From positions 1,302,001 to 1,366,000 of the forward strand of contig NZ_AP019367.1 of assembly GCF_003966955.1 (NCBI RefSeq): a DNA stretch of 64,000 nt. The letters run 5' to 3'. Positions within the stretch are counted from its first letter, which is position 1. Every line of letters starts with the position of its first letter. Shown piece by piece: positions 33,656-42,545 of this stretch. This DNA comes from Parolsenella catena. Its GTDB lineage: Bacteria; Actinomycetota; Coriobacteriia; Coriobacteriales; Atopobiaceae. The notes below the pieces were generated by a model, which made no database searches, was not told the DNA's origin, and worked only from the letters and a program-made list of their open reading frames with translations. The translations under genes and the position numbers were made by a program.

Positions 33656-33821
33656 GTCTCTCCTTCGCTCGCGCGTATCCGGCAGCGCCGAACCAGCCGG
33701 CGCACGGGGTGAATCCGCCGCACGCCATGGACCCATCTTCCGGGCCGCGCATTTCAAGGTTGGGATTACACATGAATCCTAAAGCAAAACGCGCAGGTAC
33801 GCGATACCCGCGCGTCCAAAT

Positions 33822-34000
33822 TCACAGCTTCTGGGCCGCAATTCGTTGTTCTATTTGCGCGATAACGACATCTTCCGCAGCTGCGACGACACGCTCGACA
33901 ACCTCGGCACCGACCACCTCGACCTCTACCTGCTGCCCTGGATGCGCGAGCATGGCGTGGCCCTCATGGCCCACTGCCCGCTCGGGACGGACAAGGCACG
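33822..34000 (+). pseudogene. Aldo/keto reductase relic with internal deletion
   Basis: The frame reads SQLLGRNSLFYLRDND, then the AKR block CDDTLDNLGTDHLDLYLL and directly PWMREHGVALMAHCPLG. In intact aldo/keto reductases the dimer HLDLYLL is followed by about 60 residues before REHGVALMAYCPL, so the middle is deleted in frame, and both ends are missing. It is not a functional enzyme. It lies between the divergent hydroxylase and ABC importer operons. Confidence 0.6.
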
Positions 34001-34003
34001 TCA

Positions 34004-34051
34004 CAAAGCGCGTCACGAACTCAGAACGTTTCGAGTTTGTGACGCGCTTTG
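34004..34051. repeat. 19-base inverted repeat (possible terminator or operator)
   Basis: Arms CAAAGCGCGTCACGAACTC (34004-34022) and GAGTTTGTGACGCGCTTTG (34033-34051) match with one mismatch around a 10-base loop. It lies immediately after the aldo/keto reductase relic and just before the paired ACTTTAG dyads. There is no T-run. Confidence 0.7.
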
Positions 34052-34059
34052 CACACACT

Positions 34060-34106
34060 ACTTTAGTTTGCTAAAGTACAAGCCATCGACTTTAGCAAAC
34101 TAAAGT
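34060..34106 (+). promoter_or_regulatory. Nested double operator upstream of the amino acid ABC importer
   Basis: ACTTTAGTTTGCTAAAGT (34060-34077) and its exact reverse complement ACTTTAGCAAACTAAAGT (34089-34106) are 11 bases apart. Each is itself a dyad (ACTTTAG-N4-CTAAAGT), giving four half-sites. It sits 40 bases before the start of the solute-binding gene. It is probably a pair of sites for a dimeric repressor; alternatively a hairpin in a leader. Confidence 0.6.
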
Positions 34107-34147
34107 GCGCGAGAAGCATCGCCGCCCGCGCGCCTAAGGAGGACACC

Positions 34148-35017
34148 ATGAACGCGAACGCCCAGCTCTCCCGCCGTCAGTTCCTCTCCCTCGCAGGAGG
34201 CCTCGCCGCCGTCTGCGGCCTGGGCCTCGTGGGCTGTGGCGGCTCCGGCACCAGCGCCGCCACGACGGCCGCTGCCAGCACGGATGCGGCCACGGACGAC
34301 TCCGCCAACATCACGCAGCTCACCGTGGGCTTTGACCAGGCCTACCCTCCCTACGGCTTCGTGGGCGACGACGGCCAGTTCACCGGCTTTGACCTCGACC
34401 TTGCCGCCGAGGTCTGCAGCCGCAACTCCTGGGACATCCAGCTCGAGCCCATCGACTGGGACGCCAAGGACACGCTGCTGAGCTCGGGCGCCATCACCTG
34501 CATCTGGAACGGCTTCACGATGGAGGGCCGTGAGGATGACTACACCTTCTCCGAGCCCTACATGCTCAACGGCCAGGTCGTCGTCGTGAAGAAGGACTCC
34601 GGCATCGCCAGCCTCGCAGACCTCGCCGGCAAGGCCGTCATCACCCAGACGGACTCCGCGGCCCTCGAGGTGCTGCAGGGAGACAAGGCGGACCTGGCCA
34701 CCACGTTTGCCTCGCTCGAGACGATCGGCGACTACAACACCGCGTTCATGCAGCTCGAGAGCGGCGCCGTTGACGCCGTGGCCTGCGACCTTTCCATCTC
34801 GCAGTACCAGCTCGCCGCCAAGCCCGACGCCTACACCCAGCTCGACGAGGCCCTCTCCAGCGAGCACTACGCCGTGGGCTTCAAGAAGGGCTCCCAGCAG
34901 CTCGCCGACAAGGTGACCGAGACCCTCAAGGCCATGGACGCGGACGGCTTCGTCAAGGACCTGTGCGACAAGTACGCCAGCTACGGCATCTCCTACGACA
35001 ACTGGCTGCTCAAGTAG
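34148..35017 (+). CDS. Polar amino acid ABC transporter, substrate-binding lipoprotein
   Basis: 289 aa from ATG at 34148 with AAGGAGGACACC. The N-terminus SRRQFLSLAGG is a twin-arginine-like signal followed by a lipobox (GLVGCGG), so the protein is probably exported folded and lipid-anchored. SBP_bac_3 blocks: LTVGFDQAYPPYGFVGDDGQ, FTGFDLDLAAEVCSRN, PIDWDAKDTLLSSGAITCIW, FTMEGREDDYTFSEPYM, DLAGKAVITQTDSAALEVLQ and the C-terminal LCDKYASYGISYDNWL. First gene of a complete importer (permease and ATPase follow). The FDQAYPPYGF motif fits polar amino acids such as cystine or glutamine. Confidence 0.92.
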   Translation: MNANAQLSRRQFLSLAGGLAAVCGLGLVGCGGSGTSAATTAAASTDAATDDSANITQLTVGFDQAYPPYGFVGDDGQFTGFDLDLAAEVCSRNSWDIQLEPIDWDAKDTLLSSGAITCIWNGFTMEGREDDYTFSEPYMLNGQVVVVKKDSGIASLADLAGKAVITQTDSAALEVLQGDKADLATTFASLETIGDYNTAFMQLESGAVDAVACDLSISQYQLAAKPDAYTQLDEALSSEHYAVGFKKGSQQLADKVTETLKAMDADGFVKDLCDKYASYGISYDNWLLK

Positions 35018-35123
35018 CGCACCCCTCCCCTCAGTCGGCGCCGGCGACCCATTCCAGACGGCGCCGGCCTCTCGCAACTCCCGGCGCCACGCGGCGCCCA
35101 ACCCACGCCACAAGGAGACTCAC
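35018..35123 (+). promoter_or_regulatory. Intercistronic hairpins between binding protein and permease
   Basis: The 106-base gap has GC-rich dyads (CGGCGCCGG twice, near 35037-35047 and 35058-35068, and GGCGCC-acgc-GGCGCC near 35084-35099). Stable hairpins after a binding-protein gene typically protect its 3' end and lower downstream expression, matching the excess of binding protein over membrane subunits. Confidence 0.4.
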
Positions 35124-35777
35124 GTGGACCTCGCCACGATGACAGGCATGCTCGTCCAGGGCTTCGGCACGACGCTCGCGCTGTTCGCCCTCACGCTCGT
35201 CGGCTCGATTCCGCTCGGCGTGCCGATTGCCCTGGCACGCATGAGCCGCTTCCGTCCGCTCGCGCTTCTCGCGCGGGCTTTCATCTCGGTGCTGCGCGGC
35301 ACCCCGCTCATGCTGCAGATGTTCGCGATCTACTTTGCGCCGTTCTACGTGTTCGGCATCGAGCTCACGCCGGCGTCAAAGTGGCAGGCGTGCGTCGTGG
35401 CGTTCATCGTCAACTACGCGGCCTACTTCGCAGAGATCTACCGCTCGGGCATCCAGTCCGTGCCGCGCGGCCAGTACGAGGCGGCCGAGGTCCTGGGCTA
35501 CTCCAGCTCGCAGACGTTCTTCCGCATCGTGCTGCCACAGGTGGTCAAGAAGGTCCTGCCGTCCATGGGCAATGAGATCATCACGCTCGTGAAGGACACG
35601 TCGCTGGCGTTCTCCATCGGCGTGGCCGAGATGTTCTCCACGGCCAAGGCCCTGGTGGCCTCGCAGGTGAGCATGGCGCCGTTTGCCATCGCGGCCGTGC
35701 TGTACTGGGTGTTCAACTTCATCGTCGAGCTGGCGCTGGGCGCCGTCGAGAAGAAGCTCGACTACTACCACGACTAG
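35124..35777 (+). CDS. Polar amino acid ABC transporter, permease
   Basis: 217 aa from a GTG at 35124 behind AAGGAGACTCAC. HisM-type BPD_transp_1 protein with about five membrane helices (LVQGFGTTLALFALTLVGSI, LMLQMFAIYFAPFYVFGIEL, IAAVLYWVFNFIVELALG), the early IALARMSRF, FISVLRGTPLMLQ and the cytoplasmic EAA loop YEAAEVLGYSSSQTFFRIVL that docks on the ATPase. As the only permease gene it should homodimerise. Nine bases separate it from the ATPase gene. Confidence 0.93.
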   Translation: MDLATMTGMLVQGFGTTLALFALTLVGSIPLGVPIALARMSRFRPLALLARAFISVLRGTPLMLQMFAIYFAPFYVFGIELTPASKWQACVVAFIVNYAAYFAEIYRSGIQSVPRGQYEAAEVLGYSSSQTFFRIVLPQVVKKVLPSMGNEIITLVKDTSLAFSIGVAEMFSTAKALVASQVSMAPFAIAAVLYWVFNFIVELALGAVEKKLDYYHD

Positions 35778-35786
35778 GAGCGCGCG

Positions 35787-36578
35787 ATGACCACACAGAC
35801 CCAGGCGAGTGGGCAGGCCCCCGTCTTCTCCATGCGAGACGCGAGCAAGTCTTTCGGCAGCACGCAGGTGCTGCGCTCCATCTCGCTCGACGTGGCCCCC
35901 GGCGAGGTCGTTGCCATCATCGGTCCCTCGGGCGGCGGCAAGTCCACGCTGCTGAGGTGTGCCACCACGCTCGAGCGCATCGACGCCGGCAGCGTGGCCT
36001 TCGGCGACCTCACCGTGGCAGACACGAGCGCGGACGGCACCGTGACCTACGCGAGCAAGGAGCGCCTGCGCCAGGCCAAGAGCCGCTTTGGCCTCGTGTT
36101 CCAGAGCTACAACCTGTTCCCGCACATGACGGTGATGAGAAACGTCTGCGACGCGCCCATCGCCGTGCAGAGGCGCCCCCGTGCGGAGGTCGAGGCCCAG
36201 GCGCGGGCGCTGCTCGCCAAGATGGGGCTCGCGGGCTGCGAGGGCAAGGTCCCCTGCCAGCTCTCCGGCGGCCAGCAGCAGCGCGCCAGCATCGCGCGGG
36301 CGCTGTGCCTCAACCCCGACATCCTCTTCTTCGACGAGCCCACGAGCGCGCTTGACCCAGAGCTCACCGGCGAGGTCCTCAAGGTCATGCGCCAGCTGGC
36401 CGTGGAGGGCATGACGATGATCGTCGTGACCCACGAGATGCAGTTCGCCCGCGAGGTGGCCACGCGCGTCGTCTTCATGGACGGCGGCGCCATCGTGGAA
36501 GAGGGTACGCCGCAGCAGGTGCTCGGCGCGCCCACGCGGCAGCGCACGCGCGAGTTCCTCGCGAGGTACAGCGGGTAG
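35787..36578 (+). CDS. Polar amino acid ABC transporter, ATP-binding protein
   Basis: 263 aa from ATG at 35787 (TAGGAGCGCGCG). Walker [12 protein letters not shown]-loop [18 protein letters not shown], signature [13 protein letters not shown], Walker [17 protein letters not shown]-loop [12 protein letters not shown]. The first Walker glycine context GGGK instead of GSGK is a common variant. It contains a 15-residue insert before the Q-loop ([20 protein letters not shown]) typical of GlnQ-like members. Closes the three-gene importer operon. Confidence 0.94.
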   Translation: MTTQTQASGQAPVFSMRDASKSFGSTQVLRSISLDVAPGEVVAIIGPSGGGKSTLLRCATTLERIDAGSVAFGDLTVADTSADGTVTYASKERLRQAKSRFGLVFQSYNLFPHMTVMRNVCDAPIAVQRRPRAEVEAQARALLAKMGLAGCEGKVPCQLSGGQQQRASIARALCLNPDILFFDEPTSALDPELTGEVLKVMRQLAVEGMTMIVVTHEMQFAREVATRVVFMDGGAIVEEGTPQQVLGAPTRQRTREFLARYSG

Positions 36579-36613
36579 CGTCGAGCACGAGGAACGCGCG
36601 CGAGCCAGCCCCC

Positions 36614-36868
36614 CTACTCCCCGCCCGAGACGTTGGAGTAGAGCGTCTTGACGCTCACGCCGGGGAGCGCGCCCACCTTGCCGGCAAGCGCCGATATCGT
36701 GTCCTGCGGCGCATCGAGCACCACGGAGATGACGCTCACCCCGCGCTCGCGATACGGCAGCCCCATGCGCCCGATGATGAAGCGGCCGCACTCGTGGAGA
36801 AGCCCGTTGAGCGCCTCGACGCTGTCCATGTCCTCCACGATGACGCCCATGATCGCAACCCTCGTCAC
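36614..36868 (-). CDS. TM1266-type [FeFe]-hydrogenase system regulator
   Basis: 84 aa from a GTG at 36868 with GAGGGGGAG upstream. The ACT-like small protein (VAIMGVIVEDMDSVEALNGL, FIIGRMGLPYRERGVSVISV, VLDAPQDTISALAGKVGALP, GVSVKTLYSN) matches the family annotated as iron-only hydrogenase system regulator TM1266, usually found beside hydEFG or hydA. No hydrogenase gene is present within the window, so the association is with distant genes. Function within the family is not well established. Operator-like dyad and -10 lie upstream. Confidence 0.85.
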   Translation of the reverse strand: MTRVAIMGVIVEDMDSVEALNGLLHECGRFIIGRMGLPYRERGVSVISVVLDAPQDTISALAGKVGALPGVSVKTLYSNVSGGE

Positions 36869-36946
36869 GTGCCACTCCCCCTCAAAACGTTGCCCACCCC
36901 CTCCCGTCGCCGGGCGGGGCTTTAGCACGCCTCCACGTCCTTCCTG

Positions 36947-36969
36947 AGTATACCCAAACATCTGTTTGG
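36947..36969 (-). promoter_or_regulatory. Promoter with perfect dyad upstream of the TM1266-type gene
   Basis: On the minus strand the dyad CCAAACA-GA-TGTTTGG (36954-36969) directly precedes a TATACT -10 hexamer (36947-36952), so it occupies the -35/spacer region, a position suited to repression. Confidence 0.5.
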
Positions 36970-37109
36970 TCTCTTCATACCAGCAGCCGTGCTCGGCCAC
37001 CGGAAATCACAAGCGCGCACACGCGCTTTGCCCTATTCTGGGAATGTATGTGCCAAGACACGCGCGGGTGCGCCAGCCACGCCCGCGGCCGAGCGCGAGG
37101 GGAGCCTTC

Positions 37110-37793
37110 ATGGAGGCCTACAAGGAAGAGTTCATCAAGTTCATGGTCGAGTCCGACGTGCTCAAGTTCGGCGACTTCACGCTCAAGAGCGGCCGCAAGT
37201 CCCCGTTCTTCATGAACGCCGGCGCCTACGTGACGGGTTACCAGCTCAAGAAGCTCGGCGAGTACTACGCCCGCGCCATCCACGACAACTTCGGCGACGA
37301 CTTCGACGTCCTGTTCGGGCCCGCCTACAAGGGCATCCCCCTGTCCGTGGTCACGGCCATCGCCTACCACGACCTCTACGGCAAGGAGGTCCGCTACTGC
37401 TCCGACCGCAAGGAGGTCAAGGACCACGGCGCTGACAAGGGCAACCTGCTGGGCGCCGAGCTGCACGACGGCGACCGCGTGGTCATGGTCGAGGACGTCA
37501 CCACCTCCGGCAAGTCCATCGATGAGACCTACCCCAAGGTCACGGCGGCGGCCAACGTCGAGGTCCGCGGCCTCATCGTGAGCCTCAACCGCATGGAGGT
37601 CGGCAAGGGCGGCGTCACGACTGCCCAGAAGGAGATCGAGGCCCGCTACGGCTTCCCCGTTGCCTCCATCGTCTCCATGGCCGAGGTCGTCGAGGTGCTC
37701 CACAACCACGAGATTGACGGCAAGGTCGTCATCGACGACGAGCTCAAGGCCCGCATCGACGCCTACTACGAGCAGTACGGCGTCAAGGAGTAG
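37110..37793 (+). CDS. pyrE: Orotate phosphoribosyltransferase
   Basis: 227 aa from ATG at 37110 with GAGGGGAGCC. Forms OMP from orotate and PRPP in pyrimidine synthesis. Motifs: FGDFTLKSGRKSPFFMNAG, VLFGPAYKGIPLSVVTAIA, the flexible catalytic loop RKEVKDHGADKGNLLGAEL and the PRPP signature VVMVEDVTTSGKSIDET. The C-terminus has a short extension (IDDELKARIDAYYEQYGVKE). No other pyr gene is adjacent; a terminator follows 90 bases downstream. Confidence 0.95.
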   Translation: MEAYKEEFIKFMVESDVLKFGDFTLKSGRKSPFFMNAGAYVTGYQLKKLGEYYARAIHDNFGDDFDVLFGPAYKGIPLSVVTAIAYHDLYGKEVRYCSDRKEVKDHGADKGNLLGAELHDGDRVVMVEDVTTSGKSIDETYPKVTAAANVEVRGLIVSLNRMEVGKGGVTTAQKEIEARYGFPVASIVSMAEVVEVLHNHEIDGKVVIDDELKARIDAYYEQYGVKE

Positions 37794-37881
37794 CAGCGTC
37801 TGCGCGAGAAGCGCGAGAACGACTGCCGGCCGCATCGGCAGGACAGCCGCCACGGACGGCCACAAGAACCACAATCACCGC

Positions 37882-37916
37882 GGGCGCTCGCCAGGCAACT
37901 GGCGGGCGCCCCTTTA
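37882..37916 (+). terminator. Terminator after pyrE
   Basis: Stem GGGCGCTCGCCAG / CTGGCGGGCGCCC with loop GCAA and a short CTTT tail. Confidence 0.7.
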
Positions 37917-37932
37917 TGTAACGGGACACAGC

Positions 37933-38166
37933 ATGCTCAACCTGCTCATCATCGCCATCGTCTGCTTCCTTGTCTCAACGCTGGGCCCGCTGTGCGGCAT
38001 CGGCGGGGGCGTCATCATCAAGCCCATATGTCCGCGTGCCCCCCAACCCGCGCGAGCCCCATACCCAGGCACGCGACACCAGTGCAAGGCCTCTCGTCCA
38101 CACCCTTGCTCCCCCGTTACCAAAACGATACGTTCAAGCAGCAGAAATATGGGTATAAGCACCTAA
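37933..38166 (+). pseudogene. Truncated TauE/SafE-type sulfite/anion exporter N-terminus
   Basis: ATG at 37933 opens with a hydrophobic helix (MLNLLIIAIVCFLVSTLGPL) and the signature CGIGGGVIIKPI of TauE/SafE permeases. After residue 33 it turns into a hydrophilic Pro/Arg-rich frame unrelated to the family and stops at 38166, so all the remaining membrane helices are lost. The downstream flavodoxin gene begins 54 bases later. Confidence 0.6.
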
Positions 38167-38220
38167 CCCGAGCGTAACGACATCGTCTCCGCGCACCATG
38201 CGGACACCAAGGGGGCATCC

Positions 38221-38748
38221 ATGAACTACTCGATCGTCTTCTCGAGCCAGACGGGCAACACCGAACTCGTCGCCAGGCGCATCCGCAAGACGCTGGGCGA
38301 GGAGGGCTGCACCTACTTTGGCACGCCGGCGGACGCCCCGGCAGGGACCACCCACGCGGACGTCGTCTTCGTGGGCTCCTGGACCGACAAGGGCACCGCC
38401 TCGGCAGACGTCCTCGCCTTTCTCGGCATGCTCGACCACGCCCGCGTCTTCCTCTTTGGCACCTGCGGCTACGGCGAGTCCGAGGAGTACTTCAACGCCA
38501 TCCTCTCGCGCATCCGCGAGGAGCTGCCGGATTCTTGCGAGGTGGTGGGCTCGTTCATGTGCCAGGGCAAGATGGGCGAGGCCGTGCTGGACCGCTACCG
38601 CACCATGCTCGCCGAGGCCGAGGCGGGCAGCCCGGAGGCCAAGCGCGCCGCCATGCTCATCAAGAACTTCGAGGTGGCCCGTTCCCACCCCAACACCGAC
38701 GACCTGCGCGCCCTCGACGTCGCCCTTCGCGCCGCCGGCCTCGCATAG
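38221..38748 (+). CDS. Flavodoxin family protein
   Basis: 175 aa from ATG at 38221 preceded by AAGGGGGCATCC. FMN phosphate loop MNYSIVFSSQTGNTELVARR, then strand VVFVGSWTDKGTASADVLAF, VFLFGTCGYGESEEYFNAIL and FMCQGKMGEAVLDRYRTML, the last matching the flavodoxin_4 type with the Cys-containing CQGKM. It is an electron carrier or a partner for a reductase; no partner gene is adjacent. Its own promoter may be the TATAAG near 38153. Distinct from long-chain flavodoxins by its helical C-terminal extension. Confidence 0.88.
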   Translation: MNYSIVFSSQTGNTELVARRIRKTLGEEGCTYFGTPADAPAGTTHADVVFVGSWTDKGTASADVLAFLGMLDHARVFLFGTCGYGESEEYFNAILSRIREELPDSCEVVGSFMCQGKMGEAVLDRYRTMLAEAEAGSPEAKRAAMLIKNFEVARSHPNTDDLRALDVALRAAGLA

Positions 38749-38787
38749 CGCCGACGCACCCAGCGTTCCCAGCACGGATTTTTGCCC

Positions 38788-40344
38788 TTATGCCAGCCTA
38801 TATGCTCGCATGGGGCTGTTTTTTGCCTCCGAGCCGTCCAAAACCACTATCACCCCCTTCTCAAGCAGCTTCTTGAGCGCGTAGGACACCGTGCTTCGCG
38901 GCAGCCGCGTCTCACTCGCTATCTCTGCCGGCCGCGCCTCTCCCATCTTGCGAATCGTCTCGTAGACGACCAGTGACGACCCCGAGGGATGCCAGGCCAT
39001 ATCAACTCGATGCGGGAAGGATAAGCCGCTCGCCTCCGTTCGCACCCGACGCTCCTGACGGCCCGTGTCTCGTGCCTCATCCAAGCTTGCGGCCGCAGAG
39101 CCGCGTCGCCTCAACGTCACAGAGAACAGACTCGGCCTGTCCACGATAACCGGCGGCTCCATATCGGCGGCCCTGAGCTCCTCCTCGACCAGCTGAAAGC
39201 CGGTCCCACGGTTCTCGGCAACGAACCCCCCGCCCTCATAGGGCGTCGACTCGAGAAGCTCGGAAAGATAGCGGTTGCGCGTCGACGACGCCCCCACCTC
39301 GCCCAGCGAGTCAACCGTCACCGCTCCATAGAGCCCACCGGGACTCAGGACCTCGAGTCTGTCCTCATACATGTTCACCTGAACCTGAGAGCCGCATCCC
39401 ATGGGCGAGTAATCACGATGCATGAGCGCGTTGCACACGAGCTCTCGAACGGCATCGAGAGGATAGTCAGGAACGTCATAGCGAAGACCGTCCTGAAGCC
39501 TGCCCCCCGTGCGCATGTTCCTTCTCACCGCAGCCATGGTATCAAGCAAAACGGCAGGTATGGGGCCTGCCATGCTCTGGGAGTCAAGGAACTTCACTCC
39601 GGTCTCCGAGGCCCTTCTTGTCCCAGGATAGCAGGCAAAGCTCACCGTAAGGCGAGGGTAGAAGTGCTGTGGATACGTGCCAAGGGCGAGCAGCCCGGCA
39701 AGCGTCACTCCCTCCTCCCCGTCACGCGACCTTCCCAAGACGTTCAGCGCAAACAAGGCCTCCCTGTCCGAGAGCCTGGCAAATACGCGTGGGTGTATCT
39801 CTCGTTGCCGAGCAAGCAGACCGCCGACGAGCTGCTCGTCCAGGTCTTCCAGACAAGCCCCCTCGACGATCCCAAGGTCATGTTTGGGCTGAGAGCGCTC
39901 TTCCGACAAGCGGTCGATCTCATACCTGGTGAGCAGCCTATCGCCATCGCCCACACGGATAAATGACCCGGCATACATGCCCTTTGACGCAACATAGCAG
40001 GGCTTGTCCTGCGGGGAGAGCTCTGGGATCTCCCCCACGACGACCTCTGCGCCCTCAAATTCCATGACATCGATGTGTGCACGCACCGGCGGTACCAGCC
40101 GGTCGGCGCACAGCTCAGACAGGGCATCGTAGATGGGGCGAGCCCTAAAGCCAGGAGCCGGCATAAAGCCCAACTTCTCGGACAACCCGAGTATGACGAG
40201 ACCACCCGATCCATTTGCCAGGGCAGACACGGAGTCGCCCATAGACTTGGGCATACCGCCAACGGCCTCCTTGACCTCGATGTCCTGAAGGTCGCCCCCA
40301 AAACGACGCATCTGCTCAACGGTCTTTGAAAGGTTGACTCCCAT
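38788..40344 (-). CDS. AlbA_2/HATPase_c_4 domain transcriptional regulator
   Basis: 518 aa from ATG at 40344 with TTGGAGAGCGACC. N-terminal Schlafen-AlbA_2 domain (QDIEVKEAVGGMPKSMGDSV, ANGSGGLVILGL), a middle part, an ATPase-like HATPase_c_4 region (VRELVCNALMHRDYSPMG, VQVNMYEDRLEVLSPGGLYG, ENRGTGFQLVEEEL), and a C-terminal winged helix (MGEARPAEIASETRLPRSTV, SYALKKLLEKGVIVVL). This arrangement is found in DNA-binding regulators often annotated as ATP-binding or RecG-like. The upstream inverted repeat at 40370-40407 suggests autoregulation. Target genes unknown; neighbours give no clue. Confidence 0.85.
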   Translation of the reverse strand: MGVNLSKTVEQMRRFGGDLQDIEVKEAVGGMPKSMGDSVSALANGSGGLVILGLSEKLGFMPAPGFRARPIYDALSELCADRLVPPVRAHIDVMEFEGAEVVVGEIPELSPQDKPCYVASKGMYAGSFIRVGDGDRLLTRYEIDRLSEERSQPKHDLGIVEGACLEDLDEQLVGGLLARQREIHPRVFARLSDREALFALNVLGRSRDGEEGVTLAGLLALGTYPQHFYPRLTVSFACYPGTRRASETGVKFLDSQSMAGPIPAVLLDTMAAVRRNMRTGGRLQDGLRYDVPDYPLDAVRELVCNALMHRDYSPMGCGSQVQVNMYEDRLEVLSPGGLYGAVTVDSLGEVGASSTRNRYLSELLESTPYEGGGFVAENRGTGFQLVEEELRAADMEPPVIVDRPSLFSVTLRRRGSAAASLDEARDTGRQERRVRTEASGLSFPHRVDMAWHPSGSSLVVYETIRKMGEARPAEIASETRLPRSTVSYALKKLLEKGVIVVLDGSEAKNSPMRAYRLA

Positions 40345-40369
40345 GGTCGCGCTCTCCAATCTCTCTGAA

Positions 40370-40407
40370 AGTACTTTACAACTGCTGTTCAATGTTTGTA
40401 AAGTACT
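40370..40407 (-). promoter_or_regulatory. 12-base operator dyad upstream of the AlbA-domain regulator
   Basis: AGTACTTTACAA (40370-40381) and TTGTAAAGTACT (40396-40407) form a perfect dyad. A second overlapping dyad, TGCTGTT (40383-40389) and AACAGCA (40412-40418), is offset by one turn. Located 25-75 bases before the start codon in a local AT-rich patch. Confidence 0.65.
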
Positions 40408-40450
40408 ATTCAACAGCATTGGACAGTTTAAGAAGTAGAAAGGAGACACA

Positions 40451-40482
40451 TAAAAAGGACGCCCCCGCACGGGAGGCGTCCC
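40451..40482 (-). terminator. Rho-independent terminator after argG
   Basis: Minus strand GGACGCC-TCCCGTGCGGG-GGCGTCC followed by five T. Confidence 0.9.
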
Positions 40483-40507
40483 CAGACAATCACATATGAG
40501 CGGATGC

Positions 40508-41830
<1,323 letters not shown>

Positions 41831-41889
41831 GTGAGACTCCCTTTTGCTAGAGGTTGCAGATGGTTGGCTTGGCGACCCGAGGGCCCGTG

Positions 41890-42324
41890 CTACTCGTGGA
41901 CGTTTCGCAGCTTGTTGACGAGCTGCTCGAGGCTTGCGGCCTCGGCGTCCGTCATGCAGACGACCATGATCGTGTCGTCGCCGGCGATACAGCCCGCGAT
42001 GTCGGGCAGGCTCGCGTCGTCGATGGCGGCGGCCACGCCCTGGGCAGTACCCGCTTGCGAGTGGATGACCACGATGTTGTTGGCACGCACGACGCCGGTG
42101 ACGAGCGTGGAGACCATGCGCTGCAGATGCAGGTCCTCGGCGAGGACGTACACGCCCTCAGGCAGCTTGCGAAGCCCCATGTCGGCGATGTCGCGCGAGA
42201 TGGTGGCCTGCGTGCAGACAAAGCCGAGGGTGTCGAGCTCCTCGACGAGCGCGCGTTGGGTCTTGATGGACTTCTCGCGTACGACCTGCCTGATGGCGTC
42301 CTGCCTGTTGAAGCGCTTCTTCAC
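41890..42324 (-). CDS. argR: Arginine repressor
   Basis: 144 aa from GTG at 42324, preceded by GGAAGG; an ATG at 42381 would add 19 residues without a ribosome site. The N-terminal winged helix VKKRFNRQDAIRQVVREKSI with LVEELDTLGFVCTQATISRD binds ARG boxes. The C-terminal domain (NIVVIHSQAGTAQGVAAAID, IAGCIAGDDTIMVVC) forms the hexamer and binds arginine through GDDT. It precedes argG by 59 bases and should control it, likely together with its own AT-rich upstream region (42330-42430), in which TGCGAAAATAACGCA is a short dyad. Confidence 0.93.
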   Translation of the reverse strand: MKKRFNRQDAIRQVVREKSIKTQRALVEELDTLGFVCTQATISRDIADMGLRKLPEGVYVLAEDLHLQRMVSTLVTGVVRANNIVVIHSQAGTAQGVAAAIDDASLPDIAGCIAGDDTIMVVCMTDAEAASLEQLVNKLRNVHE

Positions 42325-42545
42325 GTTGCTGCCTTCCGTGCTGATATACTCCTGTTGCGCATCAATCGCAACGGAATGCATATTAGCACGGTTTCATGCG
42401 TTATTTTCGCAATTAATCGTTTCTTTAAACAGTTTTGTGACATTTTTCTTCTCGCGCTAGGGCCGGGACAGGGGCGCGGTCCGCTGCCCCACGCAACAAG
42501 CTACGAGCCAAAACCCAGGAGCACGCTAGCCTCCCGCCGAGTGCC

